Origin: an uncultured Eubacteriales bacterium
Lineage (GTDB): Bacteria > Bacillota_A > Clostridia > Oscillospirales > Oscillospiraceae
Reading direction: 5' to 3'
Length of the DNA stretch: 19,060 bases
Assembly: GCA_949739085.1 (NCBI GenBank)
Contig: CATIYU010000375.1
Span: forward strand, 1-19,060
Positions 7,764 to 14,445 of the stretch are shown one piece after another. Numbering within the stretch: the first letter of the stretch is position 1; the number at the start of each line of letters is the position of its first letter. A program made the position numbers and the translations under genes. Below the pieces are notes generated by a model. It was not told the origin of the DNA, searched no databases, and was given only the letters and a program-made list of their open reading frames with translations.

Positions 7764-8933
7764 TTACACGCCCCGCATACGGGGGTCGAACGCGTCCCGC
7801 AGACCGTTGCCGAACATATTGAACGCCAGCATCAGCGCCGAGACCACCAGCGCCGGGAACAGCGTCAAGTGGGGGCTGCTGGTCAGCACCTTCTGCCCTT
7901 CCGCCAGCAGCACGCCGATCGAGGGCTCTGGCGCCTGGATGCCCAGGCCCAGGTAGGACAGGAAGGACTCCGAAAAGATGGCGGAGGGCACCGCGAAGGT
8001 GGCCTGGGTGATAATGGGTCCAATGGCGTTGGGGAGGATGTGCCGGAAGATCAGGGTCCGGTCCGGCGCGCCCATGGTCCGGGACGCCATTACATATTCA
8101 TAGTCCTTGTAGCGGTAGAACTGTGCCCGGATCATGCGGCTCATGCCGATCCAGCCGGTGACAATCAGCACCAGGATAAAAGACCATACGCCCGCGCCCA
8201 GCACCATGATAAAGAGGATGGACATAACCAAAAACGGGATGCCGCCCAGAATTTCCGCAAGGCGCTGCATCACCATATCCACCTTGCCTCCGTAGTAGCC
8301 GGAGACCGCGCCGTAGACGACGCCGATAAAGCAGTTGATGAGCACTGAGATGACGCCGATGAGCAGGGAGATCCGGGTGCCCCGCCAGAGGCGCACGAAG
8401 AGGTCCCGGCCGATGTTGTCGGTGCCGAAGATAAAGTAGTGCTCCTCAGCGCCCTTGTATTTGTAGAGGTCCAGCTTGATGACGGCCTTTTCAACCTCTT
8501 TGTTCCGGAACTTCCAGGTATATTCTTTTTTGATCTCCTTCACCGCGTCCCCGTACTCCTCCAGGTCCGCCTTGAAGACATCCATCTCCACGCACCCGTC
8601 CGCAATGCCGAAGTTCTCCAGAACAGGGATCCGGGGGGGCAGTGTGCCGAAGCTGGTGTGCTGCTCCCGGAAGTGGTAGGGGCTCATCATGGGTCCAAAG
8701 ACCGCCATAAAGATAATGAGGAGGATGATCCACAGGGATATTATGGCGGCCTTGTTCTTCTTGAACCGCAGATAGGCGTCCTTAAAGAAGCCTATCGCCT
8801 CCCCCTCAATATTCTGGTCGAAGATTTTGTTCCCCGCCACCCGCTCGAACTCCCCTGCCGGGATTTTCTCCCGGGCGATCTGTTCCGCGTCGAGGGGCGC
8901 CGGCACTTCCAGTTTATTGATCTTTTTACTCAC
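7764..8933 (-). CDS. oppC: Oligopeptide ABC transporter permease OppC, with a long extracytoplasmic insert
   Basis: OppC is one of the two membrane channel subunits of the peptide importer. It has a hydrophilic N-terminal tail, a first membrane helix (AIISLWIILLIIFMAVFGPM), and later helices typical of BPD_transp_1 permeases. The EAA loop that contacts the ATPase reads EYVMASRTMGAPDRTL. At 389 residues it is about 90 longer than usual. The extra length lies mainly in a charged soluble stretch between helix 1 and FGTDNIGRDLF. An in-frame TTG at 8951 lies within the Shine-Dalgarno sequence itself, so the GTG at 8933 was chosen, 7 nt after GGAGGAGGT. This start overlaps the oppB stop by 8 bp (GTGAGTAA). 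Confidence 0.92.
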   Translation of the reverse strand: MSKKINKLEVPAPLDAEQIAREKIPAGEFERVAGNKIFDQNIEGEAIGFFKDAYLRFKKNKAAIISLWIILLIIFMAVFGPMMSPYHFREQHTSFGTLPPRIPVLENFGIADGCVEMDVFKADLEEYGDAVKEIKKEYTWKFRNKEVEKAVIKLDLYKYKGAEEHYFIFGTDNIGRDLFVRLWRGTRISLLIGVISVLINCFIGVVYGAVSGYYGGKVDMVMQRLAEILGGIPFLVMSILFIMVLGAGVWSFILVLIVTGWIGMSRMIRAQFYRYKDYEYVMASRTMGAPDRTLIFRHILPNAIGPIITQATFAVPSAIFSESFLSYLGLGIQAPEPSIGVLLAEGQKVLTSSPHLTLFPALVVSALMLAFNMFGNGLRDAFDPRMRGV

Positions 8934-9879
8934 GCACCTTACCTCCTCCAATTCTGATTCTCGGATCTACAATGCCGTAGGAGAGATCCACCAGCAGCAT
9001 GGACAGCAGGCCGATCAGGGAATAGAAAAACAGCACCGCGATGGTCAGATAGTAGTCCGAGGTCTGGATAGATCCCGCGGTCAGGGAGCCAATTCCCGGG
9101 ATGCCGAAGATGTTCTCCACCACCATGGAGCCGCCCAGCAGGTTCATGAACATGGGAATAATCACGTTGCACAGGGGGATAAAGGAGTTGCGCAGGGCGT
9201 GGCGCACGGTGGCCTGCACCTGGGTCAGTCCCTTGGCCTTGGACAGCAGCATATACTCCGAGTTCAGCGCCTCGAACAGCTCCGCCCGCATGTACCGCGT
9301 GATTGTGGCGATACCGCCGAAGGACAGCGCCAGGATAGGCAGGATCATGGAGACAAATTTGGAGAATGAAAATCCGGGGTCCAGCTCCAGCAGGAACGGG
9401 AACCACTCCAGCTTATACGCGAAAATATACTGGAGCAGGGAGGCGAAGACGAAGGCCGGGACGGATACATTAAATACCACCATGGCGGAGATGGCGTGGT
9501 CCCAGAGGGTGTTCTTCTTCAGCGCCGCCGTAATGCCGAAAATCAGCCCCACCGGGATGGTCAGCAGCAGGGAAAAGATATTGAGCATAACGGTCAAGGG
9601 GAGCTTGTCCTTGATGATGGTGAAGACAGGGCGCCTGGGGTACAGGGTCATGGACTCGCCAAAATCGAAGGACAGGAAGTTCTTAATGAAGATAAAGTAC
9701 TGTTCCCCCAGGGACTTATCCAGGTGGTAGCGCGCCTCCATGGCGGCCTTGATCTCCGGCACGGCGTTTTCGCCCGCCACATCGCCGGGGATCAGCCGGA
9801 TGGCAAAAAAGCTCAGGCTGATGATGATAAACAGCGTCAGCACCATAGCAAGCAGGCGCTTCACGATGTATTTGAGCAA
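8926..9879 (-). CDS. oppB: Oligopeptide ABC transporter permease OppB
   Basis: This 317-residue protein is the first channel subunit of the peptide importer, of normal length for OppB. It starts with the typical MLKYIVKRLLAMVLTLFIII membrane helix, has about six hydrophobic segments, and its ATPase-contacting EAA loop reads EYMLLSKAKGLTQVQATVRHAL. The C-terminal VDLSYGIVDPRIRIGG is a hallmark of the family. The start is TTG with AAAGGGGG about 7 nt upstream; no nearby ATG would keep the first helix intact. It follows oppA by 97 nt, a gap that holds a perfect 15-bp hairpin, and it overlaps oppC by 8 bp. Confidence 0.93.
   Translation of the reverse strand: MLKYIVKRLLAMVLTLFIIISLSFFAIRLIPGDVAGENAVPEIKAAMEARYHLDKSLGEQYFIFIKNFLSFDFGESMTLYPRRPVFTIIKDKLPLTVMLNIFSLLLTIPVGLIFGITAALKKNTLWDHAISAMVVFNVSVPAFVFASLLQYIFAYKLEWFPFLLELDPGFSFSKFVSMILPILALSFGGIATITRYMRAELFEALNSEYMLLSKAKGLTQVQATVRHALRNSFIPLCNVIIPMFMNLLGGSMVVENIFGIPGIGSLTAGSIQTSDYYLTIAVLFFYSLIGLLSMLLVDLSYGIVDPRIRIGGGKVRE
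8941..8949 (-). promoter_or_regulatory. Ribosome binding site that fixes the oppC start
   Basis: The minus strand reads GGAGGAGGT here, 7 nt before the GTG at 8931-8933. A longer in-frame reading from the TTG at 8949-8951 would place the start codon inside this site, so the longer form is unlikely. Confidence 0.8.
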
Positions 9880-9910
9880 AGATGGTCCCCCTTTCCAAAG
9901 GATAGATAGG

Positions 9911-9944
9911 GGATAAGGGGCTGTTGTGGAACAGCCCCTTATCC
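9911..9944 (-). promoter_or_regulatory. Perfect 15-bp hairpin between oppA and oppB
   Basis: The arms 9911-9925 and 9930-9944 are perfectly complementary around a 4-nt loop. On the minus-strand RNA the hairpin is followed by CCTATCTATCCTTTGG, which is not a U-run, so it is not a standard intrinsic terminator. In many importers a hairpin after the binding-protein gene stabilises that part of the message, or partly stops transcription, so that far more binding protein than permease is made. That is the likely role here (inference). Confidence 0.7.
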
Positions 9945-9976
9945 GATTTCAACTGTGCCTGCGTTCTTTGCCTCCG

Positions 9977-11755
9977 TTAGCCGGCAATGATGTCGCTCTG
10001 ATAGTAGCCGTGGCCAGCCCAGGGCAGATACTCGTCGGTGGGCAGAATGAGGCGCTCGCTGTACATAACAACGTTGTCATTCTGCATGACGGGGACGAAG
10101 CAGCCGTAATCCAGCAGCATGTCCTCCATCTTGGCCAGGGCGTCGATCTTGCCGTCGATGTCGTTGACCAGGCTGCCGTAAACACACTCGTACTGGAGCT
10201 TATCAAACTCCTCGTTGGCAAAGCCGGTCTGGTAGGGATCGGCGTAGCCGGTGGTCCACACGTTCAGGGTGGCCCAGGGGTTGAACTGGTTGGCCAGGCG
10301 CACGCCCAGACCCAGGTCGTAGTCGCCGGCGCGGTAGGCGTCATAGGCGGCAGAGGGGGGCATGGCCCGCAGGGTCAGAGTGAAGCGGTCCTTGCCAAAC
10401 AGGTTCTCAAGGCTCTCCTGGAGGATCTCAGCCTGGCGCTTCTGCTCCTCCTGGCCCTCAAAGTAGATATACTCCACGCTGACAGGGGTGCCGCCGTTGG
10501 CCTCATAGGCCTTGTCGAAGAGCTCCTTGGCCTTCTCCTCGTCGGTGGCATACTTCTCCGTATTGGCCTTGGCCTGCGCGGTGTCGCGGAAGAAGCCGTC
10601 GCCGGTCATGATGGCGGTGGAGACAATATAGGGAGCCGAGGGGTAGAGCTTATAGACGTCCTCGCAGATGCGCTCACGGGGCGTGCCGTAGTAGAGGGCG
10701 TTGCGGAAGTCCTTGTCCTGCATGATGGTGTTCTTGGAAGCGCCGTTCACAAAGTAGCCCCAGACGTTGGGGGAGAGGGTAGCCATAGCCCGGGGATCAT
10801 TCTTGTGCTGGAGGTAGTCCTCGCCCAGCAGGGAGTGCTGATCCAGCTCGCCCTTCTCAAACATCTCCTTGCGGGTGGCGTTGTCGCTGATGTAGCGGCG
10901 GGTGATGCTGTCAACCAGGTACCAGCCCTCCTTGACCAGGGGATCGTCGTCGTTGCGGACGAACTTGTCATGGCCGTCGGTAATCCACTCGGTCAGAGTG
11001 AAGTAGCCGCAGGAGGGGGTGGTCTCCAGAGAGGTGCCGTAGGTGGTGCTGGTGCGGTCAGCGTTCATGCACGCCTCGTAGACATCCTCCTTGACCGGCC
11101 AGATGAGCATACCGATGGTGGTGAAGAAGTCAATCTCCGGGGCGGGATACTCCATCGTGAACTCCAGCTCATAGTCGCCCACGACCTTCACGCCCACGTC
11201 CTCCCAGGCGCAGTTGCCGGAGAAGTACTCCTTGGCGTTCTTGACCACGCAGGTGTCGAACATGTAGGAGGCGTTCTTGTTGACCAGCAGGGGATCGAGG
11301 AGCATCTTCATGCTGTACTCATAGGTGTAAGCGTCAATGGGAGTACCGTCGTTCCAGACCAGGTCCTCGCGGAGCTTCACGTGCCAGGTCGTACCGCCGT
11401 CATCCGTGGTGGGCAGCTCGGCGGCGTGGTGGGGCACATAGGAGATCGTGCTGCTGCCGTCCATGTTTGCCAGGATGTCCACAAAAGTGCCCAGATTGAT
11501 AAACACCTTGGAGTTTGTGTACATGTGGGGGTTAAAGGTCGCCATAGTGGTGGTCCAGGTGCGCAGGTCCTTGGGCCCGTCATAGGTGTTCTCATCCGGC
11601 AGGTCGCTGTCCGTGTTGCCGGAGTTGTTGCCGCCTTGGTTCTGGTTCTGTCCTTGGTTGTCGTTGCCGCCCTGGTTGGGCTGCTGGTTGTTTCCGCCGC
11701 AGGCGGAGAGCAGCATGACGCACAGGAGCAGCAGTGCCAGTAGTCTCTTCCTCAT
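9977..11755 (-). CDS. oppA: Peptide-binding lipoprotein OppA (SBP family 5)
   Basis: This 592-residue protein is the extracellular, membrane-anchored receptor that captures peptides for the importer. A basic start (MRKR) and hydrophobic stretch lead to the lipobox LSAC at residues 16-19, with C19 the lipidation and cleavage site. A Gly/Asn/Gln-rich flexible linker (about 20-50) follows. The rest matches family-5 solute-binding proteins, with segments such as LREDLVWNDGTPIDAYTYEYS and a C-terminal part resembling the usual YQTGFANEEFDKL region. The open frame extends 18 codons upstream, but the ATG at 11755 was chosen because it has AAGGAGGATCC upstream and gives a proper signal peptide. It is the first gene of the opp unit, behind a long leader and a strong promoter. 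Confidence 0.94.
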   Translation of the reverse strand: MRKRLLALLLLCVMLLSACGGNNQQPNQGGNDNQGQNQNQGGNNSGNTDSDLPDENTYDGPKDLRTWTTTMATFNPHMYTNSKVFINLGTFVDILANMDGSSTISYVPHHAAELPTTDDGGTTWHVKLREDLVWNDGTPIDAYTYEYSMKMLLDPLLVNKNASYMFDTCVVKNAKEYFSGNCAWEDVGVKVVGDYELEFTMEYPAPEIDFFTTIGMLIWPVKEDVYEACMNADRTSTTYGTSLETTPSCGYFTLTEWITDGHDKFVRNDDDPLVKEGWYLVDSITRRYISDNATRKEMFEKGELDQHSLLGEDYLQHKNDPRAMATLSPNVWGYFVNGASKNTIMQDKDFRNALYYGTPRERICEDVYKLYPSAPYIVSTAIMTGDGFFRDTAQAKANTEKYATDEEKAKELFDKAYEANGGTPVSVEYIYFEGQEEQKRQAEILQESLENLFGKDRFTLTLRAMPPSAAYDAYRAGDYDLGLGVRLANQFNPWATLNVWTTGYADPYQTGFANEEFDKLQYECVYGSLVNDIDGKIDALAKMEDMLLDYGCFVPVMQNDNVVMYSERLILPTDEYLPWAGHGYYQSDIIAG

Positions 11756-11891
11756 TTCTTGGGATCCTCCTTCATAATATGGGGGTGTCATTCTCAGCAA
11801 AAACTTCAACCCTAAGTTCTTGCGAGAACCGGTTCATGCGGCCATATCCGGCGGCATAAAGGGCGGCGGACCCGCAGCGGTCAGCCCCATT

Positions 11892-11918
11892 GTTTGCAAG
11901 GGGTGCCCCCTTGCAAAC
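11892..11918 (-). repeat. 12-bp inverted repeat in the oppA leader
   Basis: Arms 11892-11903 (GTTTGCAAGGGG) and 11907-11918 (CCCCTTGCAAAC) form a perfect 12-bp stem with a 3-nt loop. It lies in the transcribed leader of oppA, about 140-165 nt before the start codon, and abuts a second palindrome. There is no U-run after it. It could be a mobile palindromic element or a leader control structure. Confidence 0.7.
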
Positions 11919-11938
11919 AGAAGAGCCGGCTCTTCTGT
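11917..11938 (-). repeat. 22-bp perfect palindrome in the oppA leader
   Basis: Positions 11917-11938 read the same on both strands, with core AGAAGAGCCGGCTCTTCT. It shares its edge with the preceding inverted repeat. As RNA it could form a second hairpin, or pair between two transcripts. As DNA it could be a dimeric regulator site. An unlikely GTG-started frame (11772-11978) spans the whole element and is not called. Confidence 0.7.
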
Positions 11939-11994
11939 GATTTTGGACGATGTATAGAATCACAGCCGCTTTGGGCACTTCGTATCAATTATGC

Positions 11995-12024
11995 CTGTCG
12001 AATTGTGTCGCATTATGGCGCATT
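11995..12024 (-). repeat. Three tandem 10-bp repeats at the oppA promoter
   Basis: Read on the minus strand, three consecutive 10-bp units follow the -10 box: AATGCGCCAT, AATGCGACAC and AATTCGACAG. They share AAT(G/T)CG and are spaced one helical turn apart, covering about +1 to +20. This is a reasonable layout for an operator, but the repeats are short and no regulator is encoded beside them. Confidence 0.45.
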
Positions 12025-12050
12025 GTATCATACTTTTTATCGTTATGCAA
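12022..12050 (-). promoter_or_regulatory. Extended -10 promoter for the opp operon
   Basis: On the minus strand TTGCAT (12045-12050) and TACAAT (12022-12027) are 17 bp apart, and the -10 box is preceded by TGA, an extended -10 motif. Transcription would begin near 12015 and give a leader of about 260 nt before oppA. A second possible -35 (TTGACT) lies just upstream but is too far from this -10. Confidence 0.75.
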
Positions 12051-12123
12051 GAGTCAATTGAAATTTTTGCACGGCTTTTTGTAAAATGTTTACATGCCCC
12101 ACAGGGTGACGGGCAGGCCCGCG

Positions 12124-12162
12124 AAAAAACGTGCGCCGACGGCTGTCCAACCGTGGCGCACG
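12124..12162 (-). terminator. Rho-independent terminator of the HAD gene
   Basis: The arms 12130-12137 (with a bulged extension to 12142) and 12151-12162 form a GC-rich hairpin. On the minus strand it is followed directly by TTTTTTCGC. It lies about 35 nt after the stop of the HAD phosphatase gene and separates the division block from the opp locus. Confidence 0.9.
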
Positions 12163-12195
12163 CGATTCTAAATGGGGGACAAGGGCTTCTCTGCC

Positions 12196-13038
12196 TCAGA
12201 TCCGTTTCAGCTGCCGGGCATTCTCGTCGCTGAGCTGCTGGCTGACGGCCATCTTCCGGATAATCTGTTTAACAGTATTTTCCAGAGCGGTGCCCTCCCG
12301 GTAGTCGGCAGGATAGATGAAGTCCACCCGGCCCTGGCGCAGCAGCTGTTCCACGCCCTTCTGGTTGGCCTTCTGATATACAGCCAGGGCCTGCCCGCCG
12401 TAGGCCCGCATCATCTTCATGCAGGGCACGTCGCTGAGGCCGTCGCCAATGTAGATCATGTTGGTGAAGGGCACCCGCTTGCTGTCGTCGGGCATGGAGT
12501 CGTTGAGGGTTTTGTCGTCGGAGACGTCCAGCACGCCCTTGTTAATCCGGTAGACAAACTGGGTCTTGGCGGTAAAATTCACGGCCAGCTTAGGCCAGAC
12601 GGGGCGGCCCTCGCCGTCGTAGTAGAACTCGCTGGCGTAGACCTCCTTGAATGCGCCGGCGACCGCGCTGCCCTCAATAATCTCCCGCAGTCCGGAGGAG
12701 ATGATGTAGTGCTCCACCTGCACCTCCAGCTGCCGGCCGTACTGGCTGATTCTGCTGAACCAGTCCGCCACCCCGTGGAAGAAGGCGATGTCCTGCCCGC
12801 AGCGCTTGAGGCTGTCCCGGGTAAGCGGGACGCCCAGCTCCGCGCACTTGCGGACCATCGTATACATGTAGGCCAGGACGCTGTCCATGTGTTCCTGGCG
12901 GCCGAAGTCATTGGCCTCCCGCCAGAAGTCGTCGGGGGCCATGCCCAAGCTGGGGATGAAGGCGTAGTTCTCCATATCCTGGGTGCAAAGGGTTTTGTCG
13001 AAGTCGTAGAGCAGGGCGACGATGGTTTTTCCTTCCAT
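12196..13038 (-). CDS. HAD-superfamily phosphatase
   Basis: This 280-residue cytosolic protein belongs to the haloacid dehalogenase superfamily, which hydrolyses phosphate esters through a phospho-aspartate. Motif I is DFDKT (12-16; nucleophile D12, acid D14), motif II is ISSG (113-116), motif III probably K158, and motif IV is IGDGLSDVPCM (197-207). The large insert between motifs I and II is a helical cap of the phosphoserine-phosphatase type. The substrate cannot be named. The ATG has AAAGGAG 8-9 nt upstream. It lies downstream of divIVA behind a terminator hairpin only 41 nt before its start, with no room for its own promoter, so it is probably expressed by read-through. It is the last gene of the division block. 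Confidence 0.88.
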   Translation of the reverse strand: MEGKTIVALLYDFDKTLCTQDMENYAFIPSLGMAPDDFWREANDFGRQEHMDSVLAYMYTMVRKCAELGVPLTRDSLKRCGQDIAFFHGVADWFSRISQYGRQLEVQVEHYIISSGLREIIEGSAVAGAFKEVYASEFYYDGEGRPVWPKLAVNFTAKTQFVYRINKGVLDVSDDKTLNDSMPDDSKRVPFTNMIYIGDGLSDVPCMKMMRAYGGQALAVYQKANQKGVEQLLRQGRVDFIYPADYREGTALENTVKQIIRKMAVSQQLSDENARQLKRI

Positions 13039-13074
13039 GGCGGTGCTCCTTTCTTTCTCTGTTTGGATTTCAAC

Positions 13075-13101
13075 AAAAAGGGGCGGCTTTTTAGCCGCCC
13101 C
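13075..13101 (-). terminator. Rho-independent terminator after divIVA
   Basis: The arms 13080-13087 (GGGGCGGC) and 13094-13101 (GCCGCCCC) enclose a 6-nt loop. On the minus strand they are followed by TTTTT. The hairpin begins right after the divIVA stop codon and ends 41 nt before the HAD start codon. Confidence 0.88.
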
Positions 13102-13103
13102 TC

Positions 13104-13850
13104 TCAGTCCTTTTTATAGTTGCGGCCAAATTGCAGGTCGTCCAGCACCCGGGTGTCGCCAAAGTCCGAGGAGTCCTCCTCAAAGGGGTCCTCCTCCGGC
13201 AGGGCGGCGGAAAACGCGGCGACCACTGCCGCCGTCTCCTCCGGTTCCGGGACCGCCGGGGTCTGGACCGGCGGCTCCGCCGCAGGTGTTGGCGGGGTTG
13301 GGGCCGGGGTCGGAGCTGGGGCCGGGACTGGCGCGGGGTCGTCCATGGGCATCTCGGGCAGCAGCTCCAGCAGGGCCAGCTGGTCCTTGCAGGCGGCGGT
13401 TACGTCCCGGATGAAGGCCCGCAGCCGCTCCTGCCCCAGGGCCAGGCGCTTACGTTCAGCCTCCAGCTCCCTGTCCACCTTGGCCCGCACCTCCTCCAGA
13501 CGCTGCTCCTGAGTGGCAACGGCCTGCTCCACCTGTGCCTGCCGGGCCTGGGCGGCGGAGGACGCCTCCGCAATCAGGCTGTTTCTCTTCAGCTCCGCCT
13601 CCGCCAGCATGGTGGAGGCCATTTTCTGGGCGGTCAGCAGGGTGGAGCTCATGGCCCCTTCCATATCCCGGTATTCCGCCAGCTTTTCGGTTACAGTTTT
13701 CAGCTTGGATTTCAGCGCGGCGTTCTCCTTGTAAAGAGCGGAGTAGTCCTCCGTCAGCTTGTCCAGGAAATCGTCTACGCTGCTCATATTATAGCCGCCC
13801 ATAACGGACTTGGCGAACGTGCAGTTCGCCACCTCCTGCGGGGTCATCAT
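13104..13850 (-). CDS. divIVA: DivIVA-family cell division / polarity protein
   Basis: DivIVA is a coiled-coil cytosolic protein that binds curved membrane at septa and poles and guides division. The N-terminal membrane-binding domain is clear: MTPQEVANCTFAKSVMGGYN, then VDDFLDKLTEDYSALYKEN. A long charged coiled coil runs from about 40 to 145. Residues 170-205 are a Pro/Ala-rich disordered linker (repeated PAP/TPA units). The acidic tail ends in TRVLDDLQFGRNYKKD. The 248-residue length is long for the family because of the linker and tail. Two ATGs stand side by side at the start, with GGGAGGGAA upstream; either may be used. It follows sepF after 127 nt, without the ylmG and ylmH genes that separate them in Bacillus. 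Confidence 0.9.
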   Translation of the reverse strand: MMTPQEVANCTFAKSVMGGYNMSSVDDFLDKLTEDYSALYKENAALKSKLKTVTEKLAEYRDMEGAMSSTLLTAQKMASTMLAEAELKRNSLIAEASSAAQARQAQVEQAVATQEQRLEEVRAKVDRELEAERKRLALGQERLRAFIRDVTAACKDQLALLELLPEMPMDDPAPVPAPAPTPAPTPPTPAAEPPVQTPAVPEPEETAAVVAAFSAALPEEDPFEEDSSDFGDTRVLDDLQFGRNYKKD

Positions 13851-13977
13851 AGTGTGCTTCCCTCCCTATTGATACTCTAAAACCAGAAGACCTGGTCCAA
13901 ACCGGCGGTCACGCCCCTATGCCGCCGCGCGGCAGGCTGGGATCACCGCCGCAGGCAAGAGGGGATTGGCCGTCCGC

Positions 13978-14427
13978 CTAGGACCAAAGTCCGTTGCTCT
14001 CCAACTCGTCAATAAGCTCTCCCTGGATATCCACGGAGTAGGGGGTAATGATGTAGGTATTGGCAGCCACCTTCTTAATCTTGCCCTCCCCCGCGTAGGC
14101 CACGCCGGAGAGGAAGTCGATGAGGCGGCGGGCGATATCCTTGTGGGTGGACTCCAGGTTCACCACCACGGTGCGCTTCTCCTTGAGATGGTCCGCGATT
14201 TCGCTGGCGTTCTCAAAGCGCTCGGGCTTGACCAGCACCACCTTCAGCTGGGTAGTGGCGTGGATGTTGACCACCTTGCCCCGGCGGCTGTCCACGGAGC
14301 CCCGGTCGTAGCGGGGACGCTCGTCGAAGAAGGGAGAGTCCCGCTCGTCGTCAAAGGTCTCGTCGTAATCCTCGTCCTCGTCGCTGATGGGGTTGATCAT
14401 TCTTTTGAGATTATCAAGCAAGCTCAT
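13978..14427 (-). CDS. sepF: Cell division protein SepF
   Basis: SepF bundles FtsZ filaments and anchors them to the membrane in Gram-positive bacteria. The 149-residue protein has the expected layout: an N-terminal amphipathic membrane-binding helix (MSLLDNLKRMI), an acidic disordered linker (about 15-48), and the globular dimerising domain from about 52 to 138. This domain includes ERFENASEIADHLKEKRTVV and DFLSGVAYAGEGKIKKV, with the conserved glycine at 108. The length is typical. The ATG has GGAGG about 8 nt upstream. It starts 18 nt after yggS, as in the ylmE-ylmF arrangement of Firmicutes, so the two are co-transcribed. Confidence 0.95.
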   Translation of the reverse strand: MSLLDNLKRMINPISDEDEDYDETFDDERDSPFFDERPRYDRGSVDSRRGKVVNIHATTQLKVVLVKPERFENASEIADHLKEKRTVVVNLESTHKDIARRLIDFLSGVAYAGEGKIKKVAANTYIITPYSVDIQGELIDELESNGLWS

Positions 14428-14445
14428 GGTGGGAACCTCCAGTTC

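Noticed and set aside
6042..8348. A 768-codon open frame on the plus strand opposite the S9 peptidase and oppC
   Set aside because: It is antisense to two well-supported genes, has a His/Val/Arg-rich composition with no recognisable domain, and arises from the high-GC codon bias of the minus-strand genes.
9926..11743. A 605-codon open frame on the plus strand opposite oppA
   Set aside because: The translation is Val/Leu/Gly-rich with no family features and has no ribosome binding site. It is a mirror of the oppA reading frame.
11772..11978. A 68-codon GTG-started frame in the oppA leader
   Set aside because: It has no convincing ribosome binding site and consists largely of the two palindromes, so it is more likely leader or repeat sequence than a protein.
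13851..13977. Possible divIVA promoter (TTGGAC near TAGAGT)
   Set aside because: The spacing is only about 15 bp and both boxes are weak. divIVA can be transcribed from upstream with yggS and sepF. Nothing else is visible in this gap.
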